Assembly: GCF_002443255.2 (NCBI RefSeq)
Contig: NW_019211454.1
Coordinates: forward strand, 32,284,061 to 32,348,060
DNA from: Varroa destructor
Taxonomy: Eukaryota > Arthropoda > Arachnida > Mesostigmata > Varroidae
Reading direction: 5' to 3'
Length of the DNA stretch: 64,000 nucleotides
This document shows, piece by piece, positions 1-11,525 of this stretch (positions within the stretch are counted from its first letter, which is position 1; every line of letters begins with the position of its first letter). Under the pieces are notes generated by a model that made no database searches, had not been told where the DNA came from, and saw nothing but the letters and a program-made list of their open reading frames with translations. The translations under genes and the position numbers were made by a program.

Positions 1-1917
1 CTGTCGTCGTCGCTGTTGTTGTTGTTGTTGTTCATGTTTGACTCTCCTAATTTTTTTCGATTCAGCCGTTTCGGCACTGATTAGTGTACTTTCTGCTGTA
101 CCAGCTGCGACGATGGCCGTGTTGGAGGCGGTGACTGTAGGGTACGACGCGTTACTCGCCCTGGTGACGAAGCTATTACTTAAAGTTGTATTTCCGTTAA
201 TGATATGTTCTGCTACGGCCACGACCTCGTTAAGCCGTAGTTCAAGAGTTGCTTCAGCCAGAGGTGCTGAGGAGGTAGTTTTGTTGCCTCTACCTGGCGT
301 AATGGCTGGCACTCCGGCAGCAGGATTAACGGCAGCAGTACCTCTTCCACCAGCGGCGTCGCGGGTAACAGCAGTCGAACGACAAGAGGAAGGAGAAGAG
401 CGAACTTTGTCTGCGTCGTCTTCATCGGTTGTTGCTGTGGCCGTTATTGTACTGTTATTTTCGGTACCGCTAATGGCAGGGTAACTATTAATAGCGTTAG
501 TTCGATTTCGACCGTTGATGCTACTTTTACTGCTCGATGTAGTAATACCTGTATCATGAATAGTGGTGGTCGTATAGCTGGAACTAGCTTCCCCAGAAAG
601 GTCGTCCGTCGTCAGTCGGACAGTGGTCACGACGTCGGGGGCCGGCACAGGGTTTGTCGCATTTACTGAGACAAAGACGGTGGCCATTGCTTTTGCCATC
701 GACGCCACTAATCCACTGCTGGAGTCACCTGTCGTCTGACGATCCCTTGTTGGAAACTCGGTTGATGTAAAGCTGTTGCCTTTGTCGATATCGGAGATGT
801 TCGCTGATTCATCTGTAGGTTTCTTGTCATGCGCCGTCTGCCTCGTTGCAGTCTGTGTGGATTTACTTGCCACTTCTGGATGACGATGATGCTGTTGGCT
901 GTTGACACTGATAGCAACGGCCGAAGGAAAAGGCGTATCCGTGACAGACTGGTCGCCATTTATCGAATGGCCGTTGTTGCTGATTTCCTGTGTAGGTGCA
1001 GCGACAGCAATGGCGCTTAGCTTCTGGTGCTGTTGATTCTGCTTCGAGTTAATGGCAATCCCAATCGAAAGCGGTGTTTTCGAACTGGAAGGTGTTTTGC
1101 CTGTCGCCGTGATCGTTTCGACAGCAGCGGCGTAATGCTGGCCGTTGTCGCTATACGTTAAATATGATGATCGCGACGCGTTTGCTTTGTCGTTGTTGTC
1201 GTTAGCGTCTTTGTCGGCAGTAATGGCAGTGATGGCAGCGGCGCCTGTCTGCGTAACACGATCGGTTATCTGGTCGGGCAAATGGATGCCTCCGGAGGCG
1301 ATACTTTTGTCGTTTATGGTGTCGCCAGTTTCTTCGACAAGGGTGGGGCTAAATGCACTGTCCACGATGGTGGGAGCAGGATCGTTAGGTAATGCCCGGT
1401 ACGTTTCCTGCATCACTTCCGTCCGTCTTACCACTGCAGGCCCGCTCTGCATAGCTGGCCGGTAAGCATCATTTGCGCTCTTCAGCACCTGAAAGCTAAC
1501 TTTCTGCGGAGCATCTTCACGCTTCTTTTGCTCATCGTCTTCCGCGGCATTTTCAGAATTACCGATTAGCTCAGATGTAGATGTAACGATTTCAGTTGAC
1601 GTTGGCGCTGTCGGCTCCGGAGTAGCTACAGATCCCTGATAGACGACGTCTTTAGGACCTACCCGCCGAATATCAGCATGTGCTAGACGTGCACCGGGAA
1701 CCGCTGTTGTAACTGTGTCATCCTTGTCGGATGATTCTGTCGTAGTCCAAAATGGCTGTTCCTGGAACGTGGACTTGTGTAGACGTGTAGTAGTAACCTC
1801 GATGTCGCCCGAAGGAGCTTCCGTGACATCATCGCCGCTCGTGACCGAGCGAACATTGATGGCTGCGAGACAGAGTAACACGCTCCACGTCGCTGCTGTT
1901 GTCGCTACCACTCGCAT
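1..1917 (-). CDS. Mucin-like secreted or cell-surface protein, N-terminal part (runs off left edge)
   Basis: The frame is open for 639 codons, from an ATG at 1917 to the window edge; I checked every codon and found no stop. An in-frame stop lies upstream at 2008-2010, the ATG is the first one after it, and A is at -3. Residues 1-27 look like a signal peptide: Arg2, hydrophobic core around 11-20, likely cleavage near 24-27. The mature chain is disordered-looking, roughly one quarter Ser/Thr by eye, with N-glycosylation sequons at Asn 246, 373, 419, 471, 487, 488, 545, 576 and 589. The only cysteines are Cys16 (in the signal peptide) and Cys512. A KKR dibasic site is at 131-133, and a run of six Gln (630-635) followed by three Arg is at the edge. 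Mucin-like extracellular linkers of this type often precede chitin-binding or membrane domains, but none is visible here. The product family is unknown; that it is a real secreted protein is well supported. The 3' part and any splice donor are outside the window. Confidence 0.82.
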   Translation of the reverse strand, partial: MRVVATTAATWSVLLCLAAINVRSVTSGDDVTEAPSGDIEVTTTRLHKSTFQEQPFWTTTESSDKDDTVTTAVPGARLAHADIRRVGPKDVVYQGSVATPEPTAPTSTEIVTSTSELIGNSENAAEDDEQKKREDAPQKVSFQVLKSANDAYRPAMQSGPAVVRRTEVMQETYRALPNDPAPTIVDSAFSPTLVEETGDTINDKSIASGGIHLPDQITDRVTQTGAAAITAITADKDANDNNDKANASRSSYLTYSDNGQHYAAAVETITATGKTPSSSKTPLSIGIAINSKQNQQHQKLSAIAVAAPTQEISNNGHSINGDQSVTDTPFPSAVAISVNSQQHHRHPEVASKSTQTATRQTAHDKKPTDESANISDIDKGNSFTSTEFPTRDRQTTGDSSSGLVASMAKAMATVFVSVNATNPVPAPDVVTTVRLTTDDLSGEASSSYTTTTIHDTGITTSSSKSSINGRNRTNAINSYPAISGTENNSTITATATTDEDDADKVRSSPSSCRSTAVTRDAAGGRGTAAVNPAAGVPAITPGRGNKTTSSAPLAEATLELRLNEVVAVAEHIINGNTTLSNSFVTRASNASYPTVTASNTAIVAAGTAESTLISAETAESKKIRRVKHEQQQQQQRRRQ

Positions 1918-1952
1918 TTTGCGTGTTGGCCTTTTTTTTTTTAGATTTTTGC

Positions 1953-1975
1953 CTAAAAAAGAAATCGTAAAGAAC
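1953..1975 (-). other. Possible splice acceptor in the 5' UTR of the mucin-like gene
   Basis: Read on the minus strand, a T-rich tract (about 1955-1975) ends in TTTTTTAG at 1953-1954, 36 bases upstream of the ATG. This fits a 3' splice site, so the coding exon may be exon 2 of the gene, with a non-coding first exon further right. I found no convincing partner donor in the next 1.5 kb. The tract could also be ordinary untranslated sequence. Confidence 0.25.
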
Positions 1976-3106
1976 AAGATTATTTCTTTACAGAAAAAAA
2001 AGGGTATTCAGTTAACAATACTCTACGTGAAACCGCATATAAATATGACAACTGTATATACGTGTAGTGAGTTATACTCATTTAAAAACAGTTTCACGTT
2101 CGAAACAAAGTTACGTGTACGTTCGAAAGTACATAGACGACTTGGCTCAGATAAATAAATTCATGAAAAGTAAACAGATTTATTCAAATGCATTTTTTCT
2201 TAAATATTCACTCATAACGTATTTAGAATTCACATAGGATCTATATACTCTATACTAAGAGTAATGAAACAGATAATGCTAGGATTCACTGGCGACATGA
2301 ACACCGATACCATCACTGCATCTAACTGCATGATATGATAGCTATAATACAGCGGGGGTAAAACGTTTCAAGCCCCCTTGCTATAATCTATCTATTTTCG
2401 CGCTCGACGATAACTGGCAAAGCTGTCTTTTGACATAATCGTCTCTCCAACAAATACGGAAGAGCAGCACGGTACATGACAGATATGTCTTGGTTTAGTT
2501 TATCCGCATTAGCACGTCGCCTTCGATGATACGCTGGTCGTAATGGTAACAACATCGTTCAATTCCAGATATTGCTACATCAGTAACATCAGGATATCCG
2601 CGACTAAGCTTCGTTGGTAGCTGTGCATTCGTTACCCATACTTTCCAGTTGCTCAAATAAAAATTATTGAAACTATCGATATACATACATGCCGTAAACA
2701 ATAATCCTAAAACTAATCAGATTAAGAGACGCATTACAGAAAGACGCAAGAAAAAAGTGATAATGGAAACGATTGACTATCGATGTAGCCATTGATCATC
2801 GTACGGTAGCCTCTTTACTCAGTGTAACTTAGTGGATGCTGTTCAGCTAACTAGGTAAGCTAGTTTAAGCCGCGATCTAATGGCCAGCTGCATCGCTCCT
2901 TTGTGTCTGTGCGCGTAACAGGCCCTCATCGTCGCCGGTGACGACGCTCATCGCGTCTACCGGGAATAAACCACAACGACAAGGCGACATAATCAAGAAA
3001 CTACAGTTGCTATGAATCCTGTCAAAAGTTTAAGCACATACACAATGCCAACATAGCTATTACAGACGCAGTTACGTGACGAGGCGGAACAAACTATAAC
3101 AACAAT

Positions 3107-3121
3107 GGCGGCGGCGGCGGC
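3107..3121. repeat. Short GGC trinucleotide repeat
   Basis: Five GGC units in a row inside a GC-rich patch upstream of the minus-strand mucin-like gene. Confidence 0.8.
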
Positions 3122-6100
3122 AGCAATAGCTACAAGAACAGTGGCGGTAATAGTCGTCACAACATCAACATCCGCTGCAACCAAAACGACACAACTAATT
3201 ATAATCAATTGCCGCGGTGGCGGGACGCGGAGCGGCTTGCCCCACAGACCTGCTCCCCACCAACAGTTTCGTCGTCGCTGTAGTAGATGTCGTTGTTGTT
3301 TTTGTTGATGGGGACGGAGATTGCAACTGATAATAGTGATTATATGTGGACGGCGTTATTTGACAACGGCTTTACTTGCTTTGCTGCTGTTCACGCGGGC
3401 GCCAGCGCTGGCCTATTCACTTATTGTGGGACTGTGCCTGTGGGCAGTAGTTATTGTGACATAGCCTGATTGTACAGAGGTTACTCATGTTGTTGGGCAA
3501 GCAAGCGCACCAACGGCCCCAGCGCTATCAATAGGCTGCGAAGGCCAGCCATATGAAGACCAAACCATTTTGCGGAGCGCGGCAGTACCTGTGGAGTTGA
3601 GTAGTCCATTTAAAATCGGTAATTCTGTTAACTAAAGAAGTCATATTCATAGACGTATAGACGTCAATTGCTTATTTTCGTTTCTCGTTCTTTCAGAAGC
3701 ACGATACATTTTGCTTTATCGACCTTCTATTACGGCAAGCGACAACATTCTCAAAATCCAACATTATTTTAGAGAAGCATTTGGATTAGACTTTTGAAAA
3801 GAATACTACCGCAGTCAACGTGCAGAGAACTGGCAGGCTCACCTAAATGGAAGGCTAGAATAGCTGGATTGTAGGGTAAGGTATTTACACGTTAGTGACA
3901 CTATACAGTATCATTGAACTTCGTCGGAATACGCTATACTTAGCGGCAGTGGCAGACGTACAACTCCAAAAATACATTCACTATACACCGCTTAAAATCG
4001 AATGCCCCCCAGATTGACGTTTAGTCGCCGGAATGCATACGGGTAAACAGACAGGTCCATGCACCTCAAGCTTGCCGTGAGGTTCTGGCGCAACGGTAAC
4101 GACAGCAGTGCCCTACCTTTGCAGGCGTCGTGCGACGTTATATCGCACTGGGTGCGATGGTAGCATTACAGCGGTAGGAAGCAATCACTGAGGCGCTCAT
4201 ACGTCGATCATATCGGTATCATGGCCGTCGCTGCAGCATTAGCAGACTCAACGGCCTGTTAATCTACGACGCGGTTTAGATTAGTAGCGTCGCGTGGGCG
4301 CAGGAGAAACGAGATGCGATGTCCCATTGAGTCCTTTTCTGTCTGCAGGACGATCCAGCAGAGAACGACGAAACAAAGTGGGAACGAATGTCGTTTACTC
4401 TACATTGCTGCGGAAACGCGGGAGAATCTCATCCGTGAATTGAGTATGAGACCGTGACGATGCCTGCAGCTCCTGCTGCTTTTCCATTATGTTTATCGGC
4501 TTCGTTGAGTGCCGCTGCTGTGATTGCAGTAAAAACGTTTAGGAGAATTGTTATGATTTGCCAATTTGGAACCCCCTTCACATTTACCGTGCGATCATAT
4601 AGGCAGCTGAATAAGGCCTTCTAGGTTCACAATTTAGCCATGGCCAGCGTGTATTGTGATGTTCTAGTTAGAGTCACAGTACACGTAGGAGTGAGACAAT
4701 AAGCGCTACTTGCTTGCTTGACTAAGAGGACTGCACTTTTCCTATTGCTGAAAGGGGTAGAAATTGGAGTAATAATTGCAGCAGTGACAGATATGTTATA
4801 TCCCAATAAAAAGTATGGATTAACTAATTATCCAGTCTCAATGACAGGCGGAAAGTTTCCCGCGAATGTCGGGAGCGCGCATTCCCAAAGACAATGTCAG
4901 TTCCGAAAGGGGATAATACAGACAGCAGGAAAGGCACTATTACTCATTCCTGGATACGAAAAAGATCTTCGCTACTATTTGTACCAGGTCAGGATCGAAG
5001 TAGATCCGTCTACCGAGCGATTTAAGCGGCTACGTTTTTGAGTGCAAACAAGTGGTAGCGCGTTAGAACTTGTATGTACCACGTTAGGCACAAGCTAAAC
5101 TAGGACCCGTGTTTAATTTGATCGAAAATGAACTACAATAGTGATAGCTTTCTGTCGCCTATCCTCCACAAAGTGGGTGATTGCAAGCATGATAGTTTAT
5201 GTAGTGCGTGTGGCACACTTTCATTCCATATAGATCATATATATGGCTTAGAGAAAATCATATCTATGATTGGCCAAACGGCACTATAGAGTAGTCCATT
5301 CGAATTGGTGCGCACTCCACAAGGGCCCAAAGGGAAAAAACAACAAACTGAACCTCTGAGGTATACACTCGCACTTAACAGCTGCATGCAGGCGATACGA
5401 TGCTACGCTCTGAGGGCACTTTTATCTTAACTACAGTTTGTGACTGTTCGGCTTCATTAAGCCAAACACTTCAAATCGTATCGACATACGGAATGATATG
5501 TCCGCTCACTCTAAGCAGGCCGCAATAAAGTAAAACAGCTTTATTATACCTATTGCTGTTTCCATAATTTTATATCCCCAATAATAATCGGTTAACTTTA
5601 TTCGTAGGGAACCCAGATATAATATTGTGCGATATTATTTCTATTTAATGCTTAACGAATTTCTGTTCGATTGGAGAGCTATATAAAATTTGATCAAACT
5701 ATTATGTTATGTGTTTAGTTACTAATCATCTAATGATAGTGGTGCCTTAATTATGTGTATGGTAATAAGTCCTGTAGCTACTCTAATTAACTTTCGTAAT
5801 AAGATCACAAACCACGGTCAGCGTTTGTCTCTGTTAACTATACTTGCGTGATAAGTTTCGATTCCGTATCGACTTCGGACAGAAATTCAACCGTGCTACA
5901 TATTTTATGATTGTTTCCAAGCACAATTAACGACAAGTGTCTTAAACTTGTTCGTCTTTGCTGCTGCCCGTCGCGGCTATTGTAAGAATACAGAAATCTT
6001 ATGCAAATGCTATCCAATGTGATTTCAAGGCTTGACTTTCACCCGCGATCCCCCTTGAGGTCTTTTGGGGTGCCAACCCGAAAACAGCCACAGCAGCTGT

Positions 6101-6398
6101 TACATGTTTGTCAGGTATAAGCAATATCTCTAGCTCCGTTTTCTACGCACCGAGGGCACGAGCATGCAGAAAGGCACTCCAGCAGGTGCCATCTCCAGTT
6201 GCACCCCACTACATGCATATAAACGTATTCCGCTGTAATTTGCTTTTTAATTCCTCCAGACGTTGAAGCTGACATAGAGAAGTACGGATATCAGACCAAA
6301 GCAGACCGAGTTGAGGCGTATCACGCCCACCGGAGGAAAGCAAGCAATTAAACTACCCTTCATCTTCATCAAAGCCACTCGTCTGACTGGATGGTCGA

Positions 6399-6418
6399 TC
6401 GGTCGGTCGGTCGGTCGG
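6399..6418. repeat. TCGG tetranucleotide repeat, five units
   Basis: Five perfect TCGG units in tandem. The unit is CpG-bearing and uncommon as a microsatellite. Confidence 0.9.
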
Positions 6419-9400
6419 TAGATGAATAATCTTGATTTAAGAGATTGTCATACGGCTGAGGTCCATACGCAACACCTCACACATTTCGAGTAGTCTGGTG
6501 TGAGTGACAGTTTATCGTTCCACAGGCACCTCGTTGCCACCCATCGTTGGCGTGAATATCATCTATGTCCTGGTAAACGTTGGCTGGCTGGCGTCAGTCA
6601 GCAACAGCGACAAGGGTAGCAACGAACTGGTTGCACCCACTCGATATCGCCTGACCTTGATGTCTAACGGGCCACATGGACAGCTGTTACTGTCATGTTT
6701 CGCCGTTACGATGCTCCCAGCCGGTAGCGTTAGCGCTAACCGCGTTGTGATTTCAACGAGAGTCATAACTTGCTAGCCATAGTGGCTGTATGGTTAACTC
6801 TGACACGGATATTTAGTTAGATGTTGAATGCCCACTTGCACGACCGGCTGACGGCGGTGGGTGGCATGCTCAGGCTGAGGTAGCTATGAGTTGATGGCAT
6901 ATTGACGACATCAGCGGTATCGATACGCTACAGCCCATCATCACCGCGGGTCCAAAGATCGAAACGGATGAGGTGGCACCGAATAGCAACTTCGAAAGCG
7001 TACGGCAGCAACGGTACACGGGAAAATGAATCGTTAAGTAAAGAAGAAAACAGACCGACAATTTAACAGTTGTATTTCACTCAGATCTTCCCCGTATGTT
7101 ATTCGGCACGCTGTGAATTTAGCTATCCATTATTGGGTCCTTTGACAGTTTTGACCCCACACTGTTCTATGGTGCATGCGTAATCCTTCTGACCGTGACG
7201 GCAACAGACTTCAGGTTATCAGGAGCACTGCTATGATTATATCTTTGAAGAGAATATCGTCAAAACGTCGACCGCTAATAGGTGGCATTCTTGTTTTTAT
7301 TCAGGTACTATTGCAAATTGAGTTTATTCAATGATCTTTGCAAGAGATAACAAAACACCATTGTTTACGTCTCTGTCCATTACTAAACAATTAATTTTCG
7401 AAAACAATAGTAGCACAGAGCGATTACTCTTTTGCGTTACCATTGAATACGCACCTTACCAAATTTGTTAGAACGTAGTAATTCTATGCAGAATTTATAA
7501 ATATAAGATTAAGCGCGTTAGCCTTAGATAGATAACAATGCCAACAACACGTATCTGTATACTAAATGCACATAGCATAAACAAAATGGCGGAAAGCAGG
7601 CTTTCATTCAATAACGGCTTGACCATTATGTACGGTTGAGCTATTTGGTTACATTTGCTTGGGCAATGGTGTATAATATAGCACAGCATACGAACAGGGC
7701 ACACAGAGCTTGTATAATCATGCACAGCAGCCACATGAGAATTGGGTCGCTTAGGAATGATATGGATCTGAAGACGCACGCCGACAGGTATTGATAGATA
7801 AATATTAAATACAGGTATAGATGTTCTGTTATAGTATAGCTGCGAAGCGGCGTAGTAGCTCAAGAGAGGTGACGGAGAATTTGACCCGCCGGGAAACTGA
7901 AGTACGGAAAACGCAGACATCTACGTCATGTCGTAGACCGATGATACATACCACAGTGTGAAAGATCCCTTTTATTGGCATGTATATCCATATACATTAC
8001 GCACATCAGCCATTCTAACATCGCTGGTAGCAGGACATTCAATTGGTGCAATAGACCTACATGCAGACAAACACAGATAAAATGGAAGCATTGCCCTTCT
8101 AGATTGCGCTGTACAACTTCTCATTGTATTGTATCGCTGAGGAAAGATGACACGTTTCTACGAAGAAGACAGGCGAACACGATAATGGCCGTGGCCAGCA
8201 CGCAAAAAACTTAATTTCTCATTCTTCTGTATTTCATGACCTTCATAGGTGTAGATTATAGCGATTTTCCGTAACTTGAAGACACCGACCTTGTCTCACC
8301 AGGCGGAGACACTGTCGACACATCGACTACTGTGGCCTGATTAGGCCCTTTTTCGTAACCCACTACTTGCGTTCATTCTAATTGTCGTTGTTTGTAACAT
8401 CTTGAAACACAATAAACACACAGATCATTGCATGAACGAAACAAAAAAAGATGCGGGCACTATAGCGGCTTGTATCGTATTGAAACCTCTCATCATGTCC
8501 AGCATTCCGTCATATGGATTACACAGTTCCGAGCGGACCTTTGAGTCTAAAATATCTCTAGCTACTGTAGCACATCTCACACAAACACATAGCTTATATA
8601 TGAACAAGTATTAGTGTGCATAATCTGTTTTTGTCTATTCCGCCTACGAGAATCAACAAGACAACGGAGTAAGGAGGCACAAATCGAAGAGTGCAATAAT
8701 GTCGTTTGCAACCATGTATCCTGTGTGCACGCTAGCTATCCCCATATGCCTGAGGGAAGTCACTGCATCTTTATAACATATCAGTCCCACTATAAACGAG
8801 TACCGCTACTGCCCACGCTCATTTTAGTTGCCCCTATGAAGATGATACGCAGGTTTTCGGTATGGCATTGTCCTTTTACCATAGCAGTTGCAGCCGGGGT
8901 TTGCAAGCCAGTCGAACGACTAATCGCGTTCACTGGCGTTTGTCTTCTTCTCGCCTATAGCTCTCACAGCTACAGCGCAATAATAACAACAACAACAAGG
9001 ACAATAATAAGAGATGAATAAAGAAATATGAGAAACGCTGTGACAATCATTGTTGTCATCGGACATAATCGTATGGATGCGCGACCATTAATCCGGGTAG
9101 GTTTGCCCGCTGTATCAGAAGATGCCAGTGCATCTGTCGTGGTTACACGTTCTTCGAGTAGAGTTCTTGCGAACTCTAACCGACCGCGGACGGCTGCGTG
9201 TAATAGTACCACTATTTGTTATACGTACTTAATAATCAATCACGTCTCGTTTATGTAGCATACAAGACAGGAAAGAGCTTGCCACACGAGAAGTGCAAGT
9301 GAAGAAGCAGAAAGCGAAAAAAGCTGTTGGTTGTGGAGGAAAAGGTAGTGCTAATCGCGAGGGGGTTTATCAGCGTAACTACAGCTGAGTCGCTCGTTTG

Positions 9401-11222
9401 CTCTGTTCTCTCGTGTTGGCCATGAATAATACCCCCGGATGCTATTTCCAAATACGGCAGCACAATGGAACCAATCAGAGAGTAATAAGAGGGAAAACTG
9501 AACAGAGTGGCGGGGGAGGGGCACGAAGAGACAAGCGGAAGGCAAATCCATGTATATATATATATATGTATAATGTCTCAAAAATGTGTGCCCTGTTAAT
9601 GCCTTTTTTGTAGTACAGTGATTGGTGCCGTTCACCTGATTCTATTGCACACATCTGTTTCAGCATGCACTTAGGAGGGCTTTAATCAAGGTGACAATTC
9701 TATTTCCAACAGGGCATAGCGCGCGTCCATTACCATCGTGATGTCAGAACATGAAAATGTTCCGGGCAGAAAAATTAGACGAGGGAGTCTTATAGAATGC
9801 CTCACCCGTTCACCAGACTAATCTACGGCAGAAAACCGACGGTAGTGGAATATTTATGGGACCAAATGCAAGTAAAGGATCTAGTATTGTTGAGCTAAGA
9901 GGAGCTAAGCTCCAGTCAACAATATGTTGCTCGTTCTAATAGGGATGTTTCTCCTCTAGTTCTCGCCTTCACTATATGACCTTGACTTTGTATCGAGTCG
10001 GGTTGTTTGTTCCTAAATTGTGCCAGATCAACATACACTTATTTAAGCTAAGTCAGTTTCCACTCTAATCTTTAATTTTTCACATTCTAAAACGTATGCA
10101 ACACTTAAATCTGTAGACAAATGTGTATCTTCTGTTTGGTGGGTCATCCACGATACGGAAGTAGGCTTTAAACGTCCATACTATCTATAGACACTATATA
10201 AGATAGCATACGTCAAGCAAGCATGTTCAACGTAGAATTCGATGTGAATATGTAGCAAAGGTTTATAAAATGGAAAGAAATGTAATGGGTTCTAACAATT
10301 AATAGGTATGTGAAACTAAGGAAATCAAGAAGCACCGAGCGGCGTGAAAAAACCACACGTCACAGGCCGGTCACTTGTCGTTGTACTCTGCTCAGCCTAG
10401 TCTGGATAATTAGAAAGACTACTTTCCATACTTAGGTAACTGAACTTACCACCTATGGCTAATCTCCTCCAATTTTATTGTTCTTATTATAATAAGTAAC
10501 ACAAGTTAGTGTTTTTGTATTACAATTGAGATCGCCAATTTCATCAGTATCATAATCGGTAACTTGTCATGTTATAGCATCCGTCTTGACTGTATCGTCG
10601 TCACATGCTTTGTGTGCGTTTATATGTTTTATGCCTATTTTGTTCGGGAGTATGAACCTCCTTCAATAGTTTGTACAAGTGACTCGTTTGATCGGCGCAT
10701 TTCCTTTCGGGTCTGCATTACATTGGTTACCTATGGCCCTTGGGCTGCATTGGTGGATAATACGTTGGTGCACATATAAATCTTGACGATAAATGCGCCA
10801 TTCTCTATGGGAAATCCACATGTTGTTGATAGATCGTCTATGCTTTGACAGCTTTCGGTTCATTTTCCAGCAAAGCACCGTCAATCCTGGCATCAGACTG
10901 ATGACAATATAGGGAGGCAGGTTCGTGATCGATTTTATTTTAGGCCAGATTGGCCATGTGTTGCGTATAATCGAACGTTGCGTTGCCGGTTGTTGCGCAT
11001 CACTCGATTCGTGTTGTTGTTATGTGACGCGCCTTTACGTGGGCTAACATTTGCCAGAGGATATGTCACTAGCAGCCAGTCGAAAGAAGACAAAGTCTTC
11101 CTTCTTTCACGCTTCATTACTGCCTTTCTACTCCGATAGCAACCACTGGAGAGCTTGAAAGATATGATTGTAAAAAGAGTTGAGGAATCACCCGTTGACT
11201 GAAATATTATGTCAATCATGAG

Positions 11223-11525
11223 ATGGCAGCAAAGCTAACGAGAACGAAAAAACGTGCGCAACATTATGATCTTCATAATGTTGCGCACGATCAACATATT
11301 ACTCTGAGTATCTCCCCTTCTGATCCGAGATCCTCGAAATATGTCCCTTACACATGGACCTGTGGAACTGTCTCCACCCAGCGGTATCCGTTCGAACTCA
11401 AGCGGACTCTCCAGCAGATAGAGGGTAGAACAAACCAGACACAGGAAGTCTTTCCAGCAGCATCGTCAACTGAGGGAGCAGCATCTCTACGACCGCTGAC
11501 ATTCCAAAGGTCACAATCGCCATAG
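11223..11525 (+). CDS. Candidate small ORF, 100 codons, contains a perfect hairpin
   Basis: The ATG has G at -3 and G at +4, a strong initiation context. The 100-residue product starts MAAKLTRTKKR, is hydrophilic and basic at the N-terminus, has one Cys and no membrane helix. First codon positions are purine-rich, as in coding DNA. Residues 11-23 are encoded by the perfect inverted repeat at 11253-11289. There is no recognisable domain and no poly(A) signal close by. An antisense frame of similar length overlaps, so this may be a chance ORF. Confidence 0.15.
   Translation: MAAKLTRTKKRAQHYDLHNVAHDQHITLSISPSDPRSSKYVPYTWTCGTVSTQRYPFELKRTLQQIEGRTNQTQEVFPAASSTEGAASLRPLTFQRSQSP
11253..11289. repeat. 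Perfect hairpin: 17-bp arms, 3-nt loop
   Basis: The left arm, 11253-11269 (CGTGCGCAACATTATGA), is the exact reverse complement of 11273-11289, with loop TCT at 11270-11272. Pairing ends abruptly on both sides. A 17-bp perfect fold-back with a 3-nt loop is very unlikely by chance at any one locus. It could be a cruciform-forming site, a remnant of a small inverted-repeat element, or a structured RNA stem; it is too short for a canonical microRNA precursor. Confidence 0.95.

Larger units (their letters stand above)
2011..11222. other. Upstream flank of the mucin-like gene; no supported gene
   Basis: AT-rich single-copy-looking DNA with one GC-rich patch (about 2880-3560) that contains a short GGC run. 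Open frames are all at or below about 140 codons and unremarkable. A few good acceptor-like sites occur on the plus strand (3699, 6259, 6532), each followed by a short open frame; these were not accepted as exons. The GC-rich patch is a reasonable place for promoter sequence of the minus-strand gene, but nothing in it proves that. Confidence 0.5.

Noticed and set aside
38..484. Plus-strand 148-codon ORF at the left edge
   Set aside because: It is the antisense shadow of the minus-strand mucin-like gene, and it starts with TTG.
6260..6351. Good plus-strand acceptor followed by a 29-codon, very protein-like frame (VEADIEKYGYQ start) ending in TAA
   Set aside because: The codon pattern is attractive, but a frame of about 30 codons after one of many acceptor-like sites is expected by chance, and no upstream exon or nearby poly(A) signal was found.
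6533..6776. Plus-strand frame after a CAG at 6531-6532, about 80 codons, hydrophobic
   Set aside because: The overlapping minus-strand frame is equally open, there is no domain, and only a mediocre internal donor (GTAAAC).
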